Of a stretch of DNA of 64,000 nt, positions 34,568 to 43,481 are shown piece by piece. The position numbers and the translations under genes are program-made. The DNA lies in NCBI GenBank assembly GCA_963778165.1, contig CAVZTE010000007.1, positions 372,001-436,000 on the forward strand, written 5' to 3'. Position 1 is the first letter of the stretch, and each line of letters opens with the position of its first letter. Source of the DNA: Bog-756 sp963778165 (GTDB taxonomy: Bacteria > Actinomycetota > Acidimicrobiia > Acidimicrobiales > RAAP-2). A model generated the notes under the pieces. It worked only from the letters and a program-made list of their open reading frames with translations. It was not told the origin of the DNA and did not search any database.

Positions 34568-35389
34568 TCAGGAGTCGTGGATGTTGGTGGCCACGAACGA
34601 GGCCAGGGTGGAGGGACACTGCCATGTTCCCGCGGCGTTGTCCTGAAAGCCCATGAAGTGTGCGACGAGGCAGGAGGCCACGGCGTCGATGGGGGACCAC
34701 GAGGTTCCGGCTTCGGCTTCGGTGACGGTGTTCAGCAAGCTGGGCACGGCGTCGTTCTCGGTTTCGGCGTTGGCCATCTCGTGGGCTACCAGGGCCAGGT
34801 TGGGCGTGCCGGCGAACACGGTTTTTGCTTCTCCAGGCGCACCGGAGGTGCATCCGGTTCCTGCGCCCGGTACGGGAATGGTGCCGCACGAGGAGGAAGG
34901 ATCGCCCATGCTCCAGGTCCAGGTGGGTCCGGGCTCGATCCCATCGGCCTCCACCTGGGCCACCAGAGGTGCCACCACTGCGACATCAGACGTGGCCGCA
35001 GCAGGAGCAGGGGCAGGAGTGGTGGTCGGGACGACCGGGGCCGTGGTCGGTGTGACCACGGTGGCCACCGGTGCCGACGGGGCAACCGTGGCGTCGGTCG
35101 TGGTGGGAACCACCGGAGCGTGCTTGGCCACGTTGGTGGAAGGTGCGCCGACGGCAGGCGCCTTCGTTTCCCCCGAGGCATCAGTGCGGCTGAACGGGAG
35201 GGAGTCCCGCCCCGATGCCTTGCCGGCCGAGGGGGTGGAGTGGTGCTTGACCAGGGCTTGTCCGGATGAAGGACGCAGGGCGCTGGTCAGGATGACGGCC
35301 GAGAGAGAGGTCAGAACGGCCACCACCATGATGGCGACAAGGTGACGGCGAGTGGGTCGCCAGCCCGAGAGTGCGGTGGAATCAACCAT
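34568..35389 (-). CDS. Exported protein with Pro/Thr linker and HEMANAE domain
   Basis: A 273-residue protein with one N-terminal helix (LVAIMVVAVLTSLSAVILTS) and a long Ala/Pro/Thr/Val low-complexity linker (about 65-150). A compact C-terminal domain has four Cys and the motif LVAHEMANAETEN, ending in FMGFQDNAAGTWQCP. The HExxNAE pattern could be a metal or catalytic site, but I know no family for it. The mRNA appears leaderless from the promoter at 35397-35426. It is divergent from the small HTH gene and convergent with the sortase. Confidence 0.75.
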   Translation of the reverse strand: MVDSTALSGWRPTRRHLVAIMVVAVLTSLSAVILTSALRPSSGQALVKHHSTPSAGKASGRDSLPFSRTDASGETKAPAVGAPSTNVAKHAPVVPTTTDATVAPSAPVATVVTPTTAPVVPTTTPAPAPAAATSDVAVVAPLVAQVEADGIEPGPTWTWSMGDPSSSCGTIPVPGAGTGCTSGAPGEAKTVFAGTPNLALVAHEMANAETENDAVPSLLNTVTEAEAGTSWSPIDAVASCLVAHFMGFQDNAAGTWQCPSTLASFVATNIHDS

Positions 35390-35462
35390 GTGTTGAAGCC
35401 TAAGAGGTTCAACACATGGTTGTCAACACATAGTTGAAAAACCGGAATGGGCAAGATACGCT
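35382..35462. promoter_or_regulatory. Divergent leaderless promoters with three TCAAC-N5-GTTGA operators
   Basis: Minus strand: TTGACA (plus 35421-35426), 18 bases, TAGGCT (plus 35397-35402), then ATG seven bases on. Plus strand: TTGAAA (35434-35439), 17 bases, TACGCT (35457-35462), then ATG at 35469. Operator-like palindromes lie at 35382-35396, 35409-35423 (one arm base off) and 35423-35437, covering the minus start codon, its spacer, and the two -35 boxes. Copies one and two also form a 15-bp perfect inverted repeat (35383-35397 with 35408-35422). Confidence 0.6.
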
Positions 35463-35468
35463 GGCGCC

Positions 35469-35789
35469 ATGCCGTCAGATCTGAAGTCCATCGCCGACCG
35501 AACTGTCGAGAGCGGCCGGTCCGAAGCCGTGTCCGGGGTGGTGGGACAGCCCGCCGTGTCATTGGCCACGCTGAGCTTCGCCGACCAGCTTCGGCGGGAG
35601 GCCGAACACCTGTGTCACACCGCCGCGGAGGACGCCCGGCGTGACGGAGCCAGTTGGCGGGAGATCGGCGAGGCGGTGGGGGGCATCACGCCGCAGGGGG
35701 CGGAGCACCGGTTCAGCCCGGCGGCCAAGGAGCGGAGGTCGAAGGCGTCCAAAGTGGAGTGGGCGGCGAAGGAACGCCGGATGGGCTAG
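35469..35789 (+). CDS. Small HTH protein, putative regulator
   Basis: A 106-residue protein with a helix-turn-helix resembling sigma-region-4-like domains: GASWREIGEAVGGITPQGAEHRF, preceded by a helical segment RREAEHLCHTAAEDARRDG and followed by a basic tail (AAKERRSKASKVEWAAKERR). The start ATG at 35469 is seven bases after the -10 box, so the transcript is probably leaderless. The palindromes overlapping its -35 suggest that it represses itself and the divergent secreted-protein gene. Confidence 0.7.
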   Translation: MPSDLKSIADRTVESGRSEAVSGVVGQPAVSLATLSFADQLRREAEHLCHTAAEDARRDGASWREIGEAVGGITPQGAEHRFSPAAKERRSKASKVEWAAKERRMG

Positions 35790-35883
35790 TGGCGGGAGGC
35801 CGCTCGGTCACCGGCGCATGCGGACGTGCGGATCGGACGCCAGAGCCGTAGCGTGTTGCGGTGTCAACGGGGGAGGCTTTCTG

Positions 35884-37074
35884 ATGTCCGACGTTTCCGA
35901 GTACAGCGCAGCCGACGAGCTCTTCTCGCCGGCGGTGTCTGATGAGCCACACGCCGCCTTCCGGCGGATTCGCCAGGAGTGTCCGGTGGCGCGCACCGAC
36001 ATGGGGGAGAGCGCAGTGGTGCTGGTCTCCCGGTTCGACGACGTGTGCTGGGCGCTCAGGCACCCGGAGTTCTTCTCGACCTCCGGTGGCAGCCTCGAAC
36101 TCGGGGAGCAGCCACTGATCCCGTTGGAGTTCGACCCGCCCCAGCACACCAAGTACCGCCGCCTGTTGAGCCCGCAGTTCGTGCCCAGGGAGATCCAACG
36201 ACTGGAGCCCGAGGTCCGTCGGATCGTGCGGGGCCTCATCGACAAGGTGGCTCCCCTGGGGAGCTGCGACTTCCATGACGACATCGCCACGCCCCTGCCC
36301 TCAGAGATCTTCATGACGCTGATGGGACTGCCGCCCGAGGATCTCCAACTCTTCCTGCGCTGGAGAGACGATTCGATCCGACCGGACGTGGAGCCCGGCG
36401 ACTTCGAAGGAGCACAGCGCATCCGGGCCCAGACGGCCCGCGAGATCAGCGACTACTTCCGGGTACTCATCGCCAGCTGCCGTCAGAGTCCGTCCGACAC
36501 CCTTCTCTCCCGCATCGTCCACTCGACCATCGACGGCGAGCCTCTGAGTGAGCCCGAGCTCCTTGGCATCAGCCACCTCCTGTTGTTGGGGGGCCTGGAC
36601 ACCGTGACGGCCACCCTCGACTGCATGATCACCTATCTGGCCCTCCATCCGGACCAGCGCGACGAGATCGTCCGCGACCCCTCGATCATTCCGTCGGCCG
36701 TGGAGGAACTGCTCCGCTGGCTCACACCGGTGATGGTGGTGCCGCGGACGATCAAAGAGGATCTTGAGATGGGGGGAGTCCAGTTGCAGGCCGGTGACGG
36801 GGCCCTCCTGGTCCTCGGCGCGGCGAACGACGACGAATCCGAGTTCACCGACCCTGAGGTCGACTTCTCCCGCAACCCGAACCGGCACGTGGCCTTCGGG
36901 GGGAGCAACCATTCGTGCCTCGGGGCTCATCTGGCCCGGTTGGAATTGCGGGTCACTCTCGAGGAACTGCACAGCCGGATTCCTGACTACCGGATCGCCG
37001 ATGGGGTCGAGATCCATTTCTCCCCGGGCATCCGCCAGGCCGACCGACTTCCTCTGGAGTTCGATCCCGCCTGA
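35884..37074 (+). CDS. Cytochrome P450
   Basis: A 396-residue soluble P450. The I helix reads LLLGGLDTVTAT, the K-helix E-x-x-R is in EELLRW, and the haem loop is FGGSNHSCLG with C345 as thiolate ligand. The ATG at 35884 has GGGGGAGG upstream, giving normal length. The pattern differs from the CYP142-like gene at 6980, and the substrate is unknown. No ferredoxin or reductase gene is adjacent. Confidence 0.9.
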   Translation: MSDVSEYSAADELFSPAVSDEPHAAFRRIRQECPVARTDMGESAVVLVSRFDDVCWALRHPEFFSTSGGSLELGEQPLIPLEFDPPQHTKYRRLLSPQFVPREIQRLEPEVRRIVRGLIDKVAPLGSCDFHDDIATPLPSEIFMTLMGLPPEDLQLFLRWRDDSIRPDVEPGDFEGAQRIRAQTAREISDYFRVLIASCRQSPSDTLLSRIVHSTIDGEPLSEPELLGISHLLLLGGLDTVTATLDCMITYLALHPDQRDEIVRDPSIIPSAVEELLRWLTPVMVVPRTIKEDLEMGGVQLQAGDGALLVLGAANDDESEFTDPEVDFSRNPNRHVAFGGSNHSCLGAHLARLELRVTLEELHSRIPDYRIADGVEIHFSPGIRQADRLPLEFDPA

Positions 37075-37355
37075 GTACAACGGGCGCGCCTTTGAGGCGG
37101 AGCGAACCCTGTCGGCGGGCGAAGAGGGGCCCACCGCGTCAGTCAGGGAGTTCGCCGGTGATCGGCTCTGAGGGCCCGCCCGCGGCGGTTGTCGACACGG
37201 GCCCGAGACCGTCGGGATCCGGAGATCGATCCCGTCCGACTGGTAAAGTTCGCCGCGGCCGGTGGTGTTCGATCTAGCTGCCTTCCGGTGGAGCAGTGAC
37301 AGGGTGTTCGGGGGTAGACGGTCGCATTGATCGCCGGACCGACGGAGGCACGATC

Positions 37356-39188
37356 ATGGAAGAAGGACTCGACATCCACGCGCCTGACCAGGGCCACGGG
37401 ACCGAAACAGGTGCGGCCGGTGTCGGCACGCTTGTCGAGCCAGACCCCGTCGAGTCCAAGGTCGACCCGACCCCCGACGGCCTGAACCGACCGTCGAACG
37501 TCGGGCGCACGGCTCGATTCTGGACCACCGGGCTGGTGGTGGTGGCAGGCGCAGTCGGAGCGTTCATCCGGGCGTGGTTGCTTTTCCATCAGCCGGTGAC
37601 GTCGGACGAGGCGGTGGCCGGGCTGATCGCCCATCAGATCCTCAGTGGACATACCTACGCCTTCTTCTGGGGCCAGCCCTTCGGAGGAGTCGAGCCCTAT
37701 GTGGTGGCTGCGGTCTTCGCCATAGTCGGTCAGAACAGCCTGACGCTCGGCTTGGCCCCCATCTTGCTGTCGGCGGTGGCGGCCATCCTGGTGTGGCGGG
37801 TGGCCCTCCGCCTGGTCGACAGCCCACGGGTGGCTCTCCTGGCCGGGGCCATGGCCTGGGTCGCTCCCTTCCCGGTGGTCTTTTCCTCCACGATCGAAGG
37901 GGGCTACCGGGGCGTCACCCTGGCCTGCGGACTGAGTGTCCTCCTGCTCAGCCTGCGCATCCTCGACGGCAAGTTCCGCGTTGCAGAGTTCGTGGCCTTC
38001 GGACTGGTCGCCGGCCTCGGGTGGTGGTCGTTGCCGGAGATCGCCTACTTCTTGATTCCCGCAGGTCTGGTGCTGATCGGTGCCATGGTGCAGTCGTACA
38101 ACGTCGGCGAGCTGTCCCGATGGGCCGTCCGGATCGCTTGGGCGGTGCTGGCCTTTGTCGTCGGTGCCTTCCCGTGGATCTGGACCAACATCGGTTCCGG
38201 GTTTGCCTCCCTCGACGCCAGCAAGTTCCCGGGCTCGGTCACCCCGCTCAACCCCGGCTACGCCGGCCGCCTCCGGATCTTCTTCAAGTACACCCTTCCC
38301 ATGTACGCCAATCTCCGTAGGCTCATCACCGGTGAGTGGCTTTTCGGTGGGAGCGGGTCCCCGTTCCATTCGGTGCTGGTTCCCCTGGTCACCGCCCTCT
38401 TGGTCCTGGTGCTCCTCGCCGTCCTGGTTCTGTGCTGCCTCCGTGGGGGACGGTGCGTCGCCCTGGCGGTGGCGCTGGTTCTCTACCCCTTTCTGATCGC
38501 CTTCCAGCCGGGCACCTGGTACTGGGAAGATGGTCGTTACGCTGTGTACCTGGGTCCGCTTCTGGCATTGGCTGTGGCGGTGGCATGCGCCGAACTGGCG
38601 GCCCGACTCCGAGGCCGGACCCGAACTGCGTCGCACGGGATCACCCGGGCCCGAGGCACCGGACTCACCCTGATGAGTGTGGTGTTGGCCGTGCTGTTGG
38701 TGATGACGGCCGTCAACTTCCACCAGTCGCCGGCCGTGACACCGAGTGATCTGGTCAACCACTGGGGAAATCCCGATGCCGCCGCCACGACCACGGCCAC
38801 CGAGCTGGAAGCTGATGGCATCCGCACCGGCTATGCCGACTACTGGGTGGCCTACAAACTCGACTTCGTCAGCCGCGGCAACCTGTCGGTGACCGTGGCT
38901 GGTAGCGACCCGGACCGATGGGAGGGCCTGTCTCAACAGGTAAGGACGTCCAAGTCGCCGGCGTGGCTGTTCGTGCCACCGGCTCAGGTTCCGATCGGAC
39001 TGGCCCAGTTCGCACAGACCGACGAGATCCAAGGTCCGAGCGGCCTCACCGAGGCAAACTTCCTGACGGCCCTGGCTCGCCTCGGCGTCCCTTACAAGAT
39101 GGTGGAGGCCGGTCCCATCCAGGCCGTGATCCCCGCTCGACGGGTTCAGCTCTCCGACACCGGTCAGGTCAGTACGGCTGGGGCGTGA
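37356..39188 (+). CDS. GT-C/GT39-like membrane glycosyltransferase
   Basis: A 610-residue polytopic protein with a charged cytoplasmic N-terminus of about 55 residues, then ten or more helices. Loop 1 has the acidic pair in PVTSDEAVAG that is a hallmark of GT-C enzymes using polyprenyl-phosphate sugars. Further loops hold FWGQPFGGVEPYVVA and a large C-terminal extracytoplasmic domain of about 150 residues. GGAGG lies seven bases before ATG 37356. The acceptor is unknown, with protein or wall glycan as options. Confidence 0.8.
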   Translation: MEEGLDIHAPDQGHGTETGAAGVGTLVEPDPVESKVDPTPDGLNRPSNVGRTARFWTTGLVVVAGAVGAFIRAWLLFHQPVTSDEAVAGLIAHQILSGHTYAFFWGQPFGGVEPYVVAAVFAIVGQNSLTLGLAPILLSAVAAILVWRVALRLVDSPRVALLAGAMAWVAPFPVVFSSTIEGGYRGVTLACGLSVLLLSLRILDGKFRVAEFVAFGLVAGLGWWSLPEIAYFLIPAGLVLIGAMVQSYNVGELSRWAVRIAWAVLAFVVGAFPWIWTNIGSGFASLDASKFPGSVTPLNPGYAGRLRIFFKYTLPMYANLRRLITGEWLFGGSGSPFHSVLVPLVTALLVLVLLAVLVLCCLRGGRCVALAVALVLYPFLIAFQPGTWYWEDGRYAVYLGPLLALAVAVACAELAARLRGRTRTASHGITRARGTGLTLMSVVLAVLLVMTAVNFHQSPAVTPSDLVNHWGNPDAAATTTATELEADGIRTGYADYWVAYKLDFVSRGNLSVTVAGSDPDRWEGLSQQVRTSKSPAWLFVPPAQVPIGLAQFAQTDEIQGPSGLTEANFLTALARLGVPYKMVEAGPIQAVIPARRVQLSDTGQVSTAGA

Positions 39189-39282
39189 CGGCCGGTTCCC
39201 GACCCCACTACGGGGAGGCATTACGTGGCTGGTGACGTGTGTCGACAGCCCGGTGCCCGAGGGGCAAGCTGGTGGAGTGACC

Positions 39283-39660
39283 ATGGAAGTTCTGCTCGCC
39301 AGCGTCCCCGTATCAGCTCTACCCGCGGCTCTCGACTGGTATGAGCTGCTCTTCGGACGCCCCGCCGACATTGTTCCCAATGATGGTGAGGCCATGTGGT
39401 GCGTGGCCGGCAACGGCTGGCTCTACGTGATCGAGGATCCCGGTCGGGCAGGAATGACCATCGTCACCATCTCGGTCGACGACTTGGATCGGTTGGTGCG
39501 CGAACTGTCCGAACGAGGGATCACCGCTGGGCCGGTTGAGGCCGTCGGTGACGAGGGGCGAAAATCCGAGGTGAGGGATCCGGACGGTAACGTCATCACC
39601 TGCATCCAGGTCGGCAAGCGAACCGATACAGACGCTTCGAGGGCTGGTAGGTCTTCCTGA
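39283..39660 (+). CDS. VOC-family protein
   Basis: A 125-residue single-domain vicinal-oxygen-chelate protein: VLLASVPVSALPAALDWYEL, then MWCVAGNGWLYVIEDP, TISVDDLDRLVRELSERGI and the closing SEVRDPDGNVITCIQVG. Metal-ligand positions are not all acidic, so it may bind a ligand rather than catalyse. GGTGGAG precedes ATG 39283. No partner gene in an obvious operon. Confidence 0.8.
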   Translation: MEVLLASVPVSALPAALDWYELLFGRPADIVPNDGEAMWCVAGNGWLYVIEDPGRAGMTIVTISVDDLDRLVRELSERGITAGPVEAVGDEGRKSEVRDPDGNVITCIQVGKRTDTDASRAGRSS

Positions 39661-39741
39661 ACTGGTGGGCATCCCGAACAGCACAACAGAGCCGTTGCCT
39701 GCGGGGTTTGTTGTAGAGCCGCGCCTCGGGGCCACACCCTC

Positions 39742-41373
39742 CTAGCTTGACGTCGGAAGGGCGAAAGCGAATGTCTGATTGGCGGACGGAAGATAGATGG
39801 CGGCAGTCCCGCTACCGCTCCCCGCGTCGGTGACGATCGGCGGGTTGTCGACGGACGCTCCGGTGTTGGCTGTCCATAGGGGAGCGCCGCCCTTGGCGGC
39901 ATTGAAGGCGAAGAGGCCGTGGGAGCACGTCTGGCCTGCGACCCCGTCTGAACACCCGACATAGACGACCGCGTCGGAAGAGCTGTCCCCAGCGACGACG
40001 GGGGACGAGTCAATGGCACCGCTGGTGGCATACGACCACTTCAGTGCCCCCGTCGAAGCATTGAAGGCATAGAATTTTCCGGTTCGGCTGCCGATGTACG
40101 CGGTGCCGTTCGCCACCGCAGGCGTGGGGCCGGCGTCGGCCCCATTCACGACATCCAATCCCGTCTTCGCCATCCACAACGGGGTGCAGATCTCCCCCCA
40201 CTGCCCGACGTACTTGGTCCCCGTGCAGTGCGAGGATCCATTAGCTGAGAATGCCAGCAGTCCGTTGCTGTCTGATTCGACGTAGACATCCCCGTTCGCC
40301 ACGGTCGGTGATCCGCCTCCGCCATTCCATTGGCCTCCATACTGCCAGGGAGCCGACCAGGCCGGCTTACATGTTGCGATGGCCGACAACGGCTTGCCGT
40401 ACTCGTGCGGAGCATAGGTCCCCGGGCACTGGCTGACGTTATAGGAAGCGTTGAATCCATAGACCGCATACTGGTCGGGATCATTCTTATTGTTGCCACC
40501 GACGTGATCCCCGGCGGCCTGATACATCATTCCGCTGGCCACCGCCGGCGTCGAGAAGTTGTTGCCCCCCGTGCTGTAACCCCATTCTGGACCGCACTCG
40601 CGGACGTTGGACGCCCACCAGCAATTCTGGTCATAGTCATCGGTGCCGGTGGTCGAAGGGAAGACATAGACCCATCCGTAGTCCTCGGGAACGTAGACGT
40701 ATCCGTTGGCGATGGTAAGCGAGCCGTCTATAGAGCCCCCGAGGGTCTGGGATTGCCAGAGCAGGGTGCCGTTCGACGCGTTGTAGGCGTACAACTCGCC
40801 GTCGTGGCTCCCGACGTACACGACGGGGGTCGAGAGAGATGTGTCGACTGCGGGCGACGACGTCACACCGTTCGTCTGGCTCGGAATAGCGGTCCACACC
40901 GGTTGGCAATTCAGGGTTGGATCGCCTTGGGTCGGGGTCGGGCAGTTGGCCGTCCCCCCGGTTGCGGAGTAGGCGTACAACTCGCCGATGGTGTCGGCGC
41001 ATTCGTTCGTGGCCGCCGTCACTTCAGGATCGTTGCTGTCTTTCGGAGCAAGGAAGTTGTTTGGGTCCACGATGCCCTCGCAATCTCCTGATGCCGCGTA
41101 GTTGGCAGTGGCGTACAGCATGTCATTTGACGCCACGCTGGCTGAGGAGGTGATCCAACTGTCGGTGCCGGTAGCGGCCGCAGTGGTCCCGGCCTCCACC
41201 AGAGTGGAAGCATCACCTGTCGTGATCACGTTGGAGGAGTCGTAGTTCAAATGCGTGGGACCGCCGCCATACATCGGCCAGACATTGCAGCCGGTCAGCA
41301 CCAGCGCAATGGGAATCAAAAGCGAAAGCGCCGCTCGCTTCACGGGCAGCGGCCGTCCCTGGAGTCTGGCCAT
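39742..41373 (-). CDS. PQQ-like beta-propeller lipoprotein
   Basis: A 543-residue lipoprotein with signal sequence and lipobox LVLTGC, followed by a beta-propeller of PQQ/outer-membrane-BamB-like repeats, such as VYVGSHDGELYAYNASNGTL and AYIGSRTGKFYAFNASTGAL with W-x-x-x-T-G turns. It is rich in Asn, Ser, Thr and Cys, as in secreted proteins of this group. AGGAGG lies eight bases before ATG 41373. The propeller probably binds partners or substrates; there is no sign of true PQQ dehydrogenase catalytic residues. Confidence 0.85.
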   Translation of the reverse strand: MARLQGRPLPVKRAALSLLIPIALVLTGCNVWPMYGGGPTHLNYDSSNVITTGDASTLVEAGTTAAATGTDSWITSSASVASNDMLYATANYAASGDCEGIVDPNNFLAPKDSNDPEVTAATNECADTIGELYAYSATGGTANCPTPTQGDPTLNCQPVWTAIPSQTNGVTSSPAVDTSLSTPVVYVGSHDGELYAYNASNGTLLWQSQTLGGSIDGSLTIANGYVYVPEDYGWVYVFPSTTGTDDYDQNCWWASNVRECGPEWGYSTGGNNFSTPAVASGMMYQAAGDHVGGNNKNDPDQYAVYGFNASYNVSQCPGTYAPHEYGKPLSAIATCKPAWSAPWQYGGQWNGGGGSPTVANGDVYVESDSNGLLAFSANGSSHCTGTKYVGQWGEICTPLWMAKTGLDVVNGADAGPTPAVANGTAYIGSRTGKFYAFNASTGALKWSYATSGAIDSSPVVAGDSSSDAVVYVGCSDGVAGQTCSHGLFAFNAAKGGAPLWTANTGASVDNPPIVTDAGSGSGTAAIYLPSANQTFAFALPTSS

Positions 41374-41567
41374 CACAAATGCCTCCTTTGACCTAGACCC
41401 CTCGTCAGCGAAGTCACTCGACTCCAGCCCGTTGACTACCCCTTGAAACGAGGGAGGGCGCGATTCGTTTCACCAGGATCTTCGGGAGCCTCGTATGACC
41501 GGAACAGGGATCGCTGAAGGAGGCCAACTCCGACTACCGGTGACCTGGCGCGCTCGAACGTGGGACA

Positions 41568-41879
41568 ATGGCTGGCATGGAGGGCTTGCCGGAATTGCAG
41601 CAAGGAAACGGACGCTGGAGGATCGCCGTCTGGGGCCTCCGGGTGGGGTTCGTCGGGTTGGCCCTTGCCTTCGCCGGTCTCGTGGCCACGTCGCTGGGCT
41701 CTACGCCGTGGGTCCTGGGAGTCGGGGAGATCGTCTGGCTCGCCGCGGCCGTCGTGACACTGACGGCATTCTTCCTGTCCCGGCACAACCTTCCCGAGCC
41801 CCGACCCCGCTACTGGCCGATGCGGCTCTTGCTCATCCACGACACGTTCCACGCCCGGCCATCGACCAAGCGGGCCTGA
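41568..41879 (+). CDS. Small two-helix membrane protein
   Basis: A 103-residue hypothetical with two hydrophobic helices (GLRVGFVGLALAFAGLVATS and VGEIVWLAAAVVTLTAFFLS) and a short basic C-terminal tail containing PRPRYWPMRLLLIHDTFH. The tail motif suggests a conserved family, but I do not know its role. A second ATG at 41577 is possible. Confidence 0.6.
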   Translation: MAGMEGLPELQQGNGRWRIAVWGLRVGFVGLALAFAGLVATSLGSTPWVLGVGEIVWLAAAVVTLTAFFLSRHNLPEPRPRYWPMRLLLIHDTFHARPSTKRA

Positions 41880-41975
41880 GAATCCTTCTGTGGACGCCGG
41901 GTCACAAGGGTCGGACCAGTGGTTCTGTCGCCTCCCTGCCCTTCGGCCCCACAGAGCTGGCTGATCTCTTGGCAA

Positions 41976-42299
41976 TCAGTATTGGTTGTGGCCTCGAGGA
42001 CCGCCTGGCCGCATGTAGTCGGGTGCGGCAAGAACGGCGAGGAGGAAGAGCACTGCACAAAAGGTGAACCCGTCCCCTACGCCGTGGAGCACGCCCTGTC
42101 GGTAAGCCCCCCACGCAAGCAACCCGATGAATGCTCCCCAACCGAGCACAAAAGCACATGACCGCTTCACTCCGTCGGCGAGCGAATCGCCAGGCAGGAA
42201 GATCCGTAGTCTTATCCGCCTAGCCAGGCTCCTCAGTACTCGTTTCGCACGACCGGGGGCGAGCGACCTCTCTGTAGTCCTTTGAGTGATCTGCGCCAT
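41976..42299 (-). CDS. Small basic membrane protein
   Basis: A 107-residue hypothetical with a very basic N-terminal third (RSLAPGRAKRVLRSLARRIR) and two hydrophobic stretches, AFVLGWGAFIGLLAWGAYR and FCAVLFLLAVLAAP. ATG at 42299 follows AGGTG; a longer start at 42359 exists. No family recognised. Confidence 0.5.
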   Translation of the reverse strand: MAQITQRTTERSLAPGRAKRVLRSLARRIRLRIFLPGDSLADGVKRSCAFVLGWGAFIGLLAWGAYRQGVLHGVGDGFTFCAVLFLLAVLAAPDYMRPGGPRGHNQY

Positions 42300-42374
42300 C
42301 GCACCTGCACTTTCGGGAATCAGGCTAGCTGTGGTGCGAGCTCGCTTCCATCCCTCCACACCCCGATCAGTCGT

Positions 42375-42911
42375 TCACGCTGAGTGAGGGCGCTCCATCA
42401 TCCATCGAGTGGTCGTTTGCCGAAAGTTGATTGGACCGGGCCGAGCCTCGTGGGTGAACTGGTAACGGAAGCCGGCACTCTGCAAGGTTCGATTCGGAGC
42501 GGTATTGAAGGCGTTCGGCTCGCAGTACAGGCGATCGAGGTGGAGCATCCGAAAGTAGTACCGAGCCGACTCCTTCACGAACTTGACCCCGAAGCCCTGA
42601 TGCCGCAGCTGAGGACTGATGATGTGGAGGTGCATGTAGGCCTCCTCACCGAACACGATCCGGTCGGCGGAGCTGAATCCCACTATGCCGCCATCGAGTT
42701 CCCACATGAGGGCTACACCCTTTCGCTTCTCAACGGGGAGAGCGCAGTCTGCCGCATAGTCGGAACGCCACGCGGCCCTGGATGGCAGCGCCTGGCGATC
42801 GACCCCCAACATGATGAGGTACTCGTCTGACGAGTTGTGGAAGTAGTCGATCCGAAGCCCCACTTCGGAGGGCCGCATCTCCCTAACGACGAGTCGGGGC
42901 CGCGTCGGCAT
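42375..42911 (-). CDS. GNAT-family N-acetyltransferase
   Basis: A 178-residue acetyltransferase: VVREMRPSEVGLRIDYFHNS at the N-terminus, strands through GGIVGFSSADRI, and the acetyl-CoA pyrophosphate loop in the R-H-Q-G-F-G-V motif with FVKESARYYF, then CEPNAFNTAPNRTLQSAGF as the later helix-strand. The N-x-x-x-x-R-x-L pattern fits RimJ/RimL-like branches. ATG at 42911 is favoured over 42953. The acceptor is unknown. Confidence 0.85.
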   Translation of the reverse strand: MPTRPRLVVREMRPSEVGLRIDYFHNSSDEYLIMLGVDRQALPSRAAWRSDYAADCALPVEKRKGVALMWELDGGIVGFSSADRIVFGEEAYMHLHIISPQLRHQGFGVKFVKESARYYFRMLHLDRLYCEPNAFNTAPNRTLQSAGFRYQFTHEARPGPINFRQTTTRWMMERPHSA

Positions 42912-42998
42912 CGTCGCCCACGCTACCGACCAGGCGCCACGGCCTGCCAACATGTCCCGATCGCCGGGAGGACTGATCCCCCACGCACCCGTGCCTGT

Positions 42999-43256
42999 CT
43001 AGGCCAGCCGCTTGGCCTCGGCCAAACCGGCCGCACTGTAGACCCCATCGGGGAAGACGGCATCCCAGGCATCACGCACTCCACGGAAGTCCTCGCTGGG
43101 GCCATAGGCGGAGCGGGCGGCGGCAACAACTTCGTCCCGACGCGCCGCCACCACAGCACCTAGGGAGAACTCCAGCTCTGTGTCTATCTGGGCAATCGCT
43201 TCGGCGAAGCGGCGTTGGTGGCCGATCAGGCGGACTGCGCTGGTGGGAGGCGTCAT
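42999..43256 (-). CDS. Small hypothetical protein
   Basis: An 85-residue helical protein (IGHQRRFAEAIAQIDTELEF, then FRGVRDAWDAVFPDGVYSAA) with AAGGA nine bases before ATG 43256. No family recognised. It lies 87 bases upstream of the GNAT gene on the same strand. Confidence 0.55.
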   Translation of the reverse strand: MTPPTSAVRLIGHQRRFAEAIAQIDTELEFSLGAVVAARRDEVVAAARSAYGPSEDFRGVRDAWDAVFPDGVYSAAGLAEAKRLA

Positions 43257-43481
43257 GGGAGGAGTCCTTGTCAGTAGCGGGATGTGGCGGGAGGTAGTCC
43301 TCCTGCGGCACCCACAGGGGCCCTCGGCGCATTCGGCGGGACCTAGGTCAGCGACAATCGTAGCGTTAGTCATGTCCTGGTACGCCCCAGCTGCCTGCCG
43401 AAACCCTCGGACCCCGAAGGGCCAGCTACCGCTCGGCGGGGTTGCACGTCTGTTGGTCAGCCAGGAATCCGCCGGTCTACG

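Noticed and set aside
37143..39413. A 756-codon minus-strand open frame opposite the membrane glycosyltransferase
   Set aside because: It mirrors the codons of the real plus-strand gene, is low-complexity (Gly, Gln, Asp, His rich), and has no domain or ribosome site. The same applies to long opposite-strand frames at 25958-27880, 55213-56667, 56490-58136, 58828-59856 and 60150-61442.
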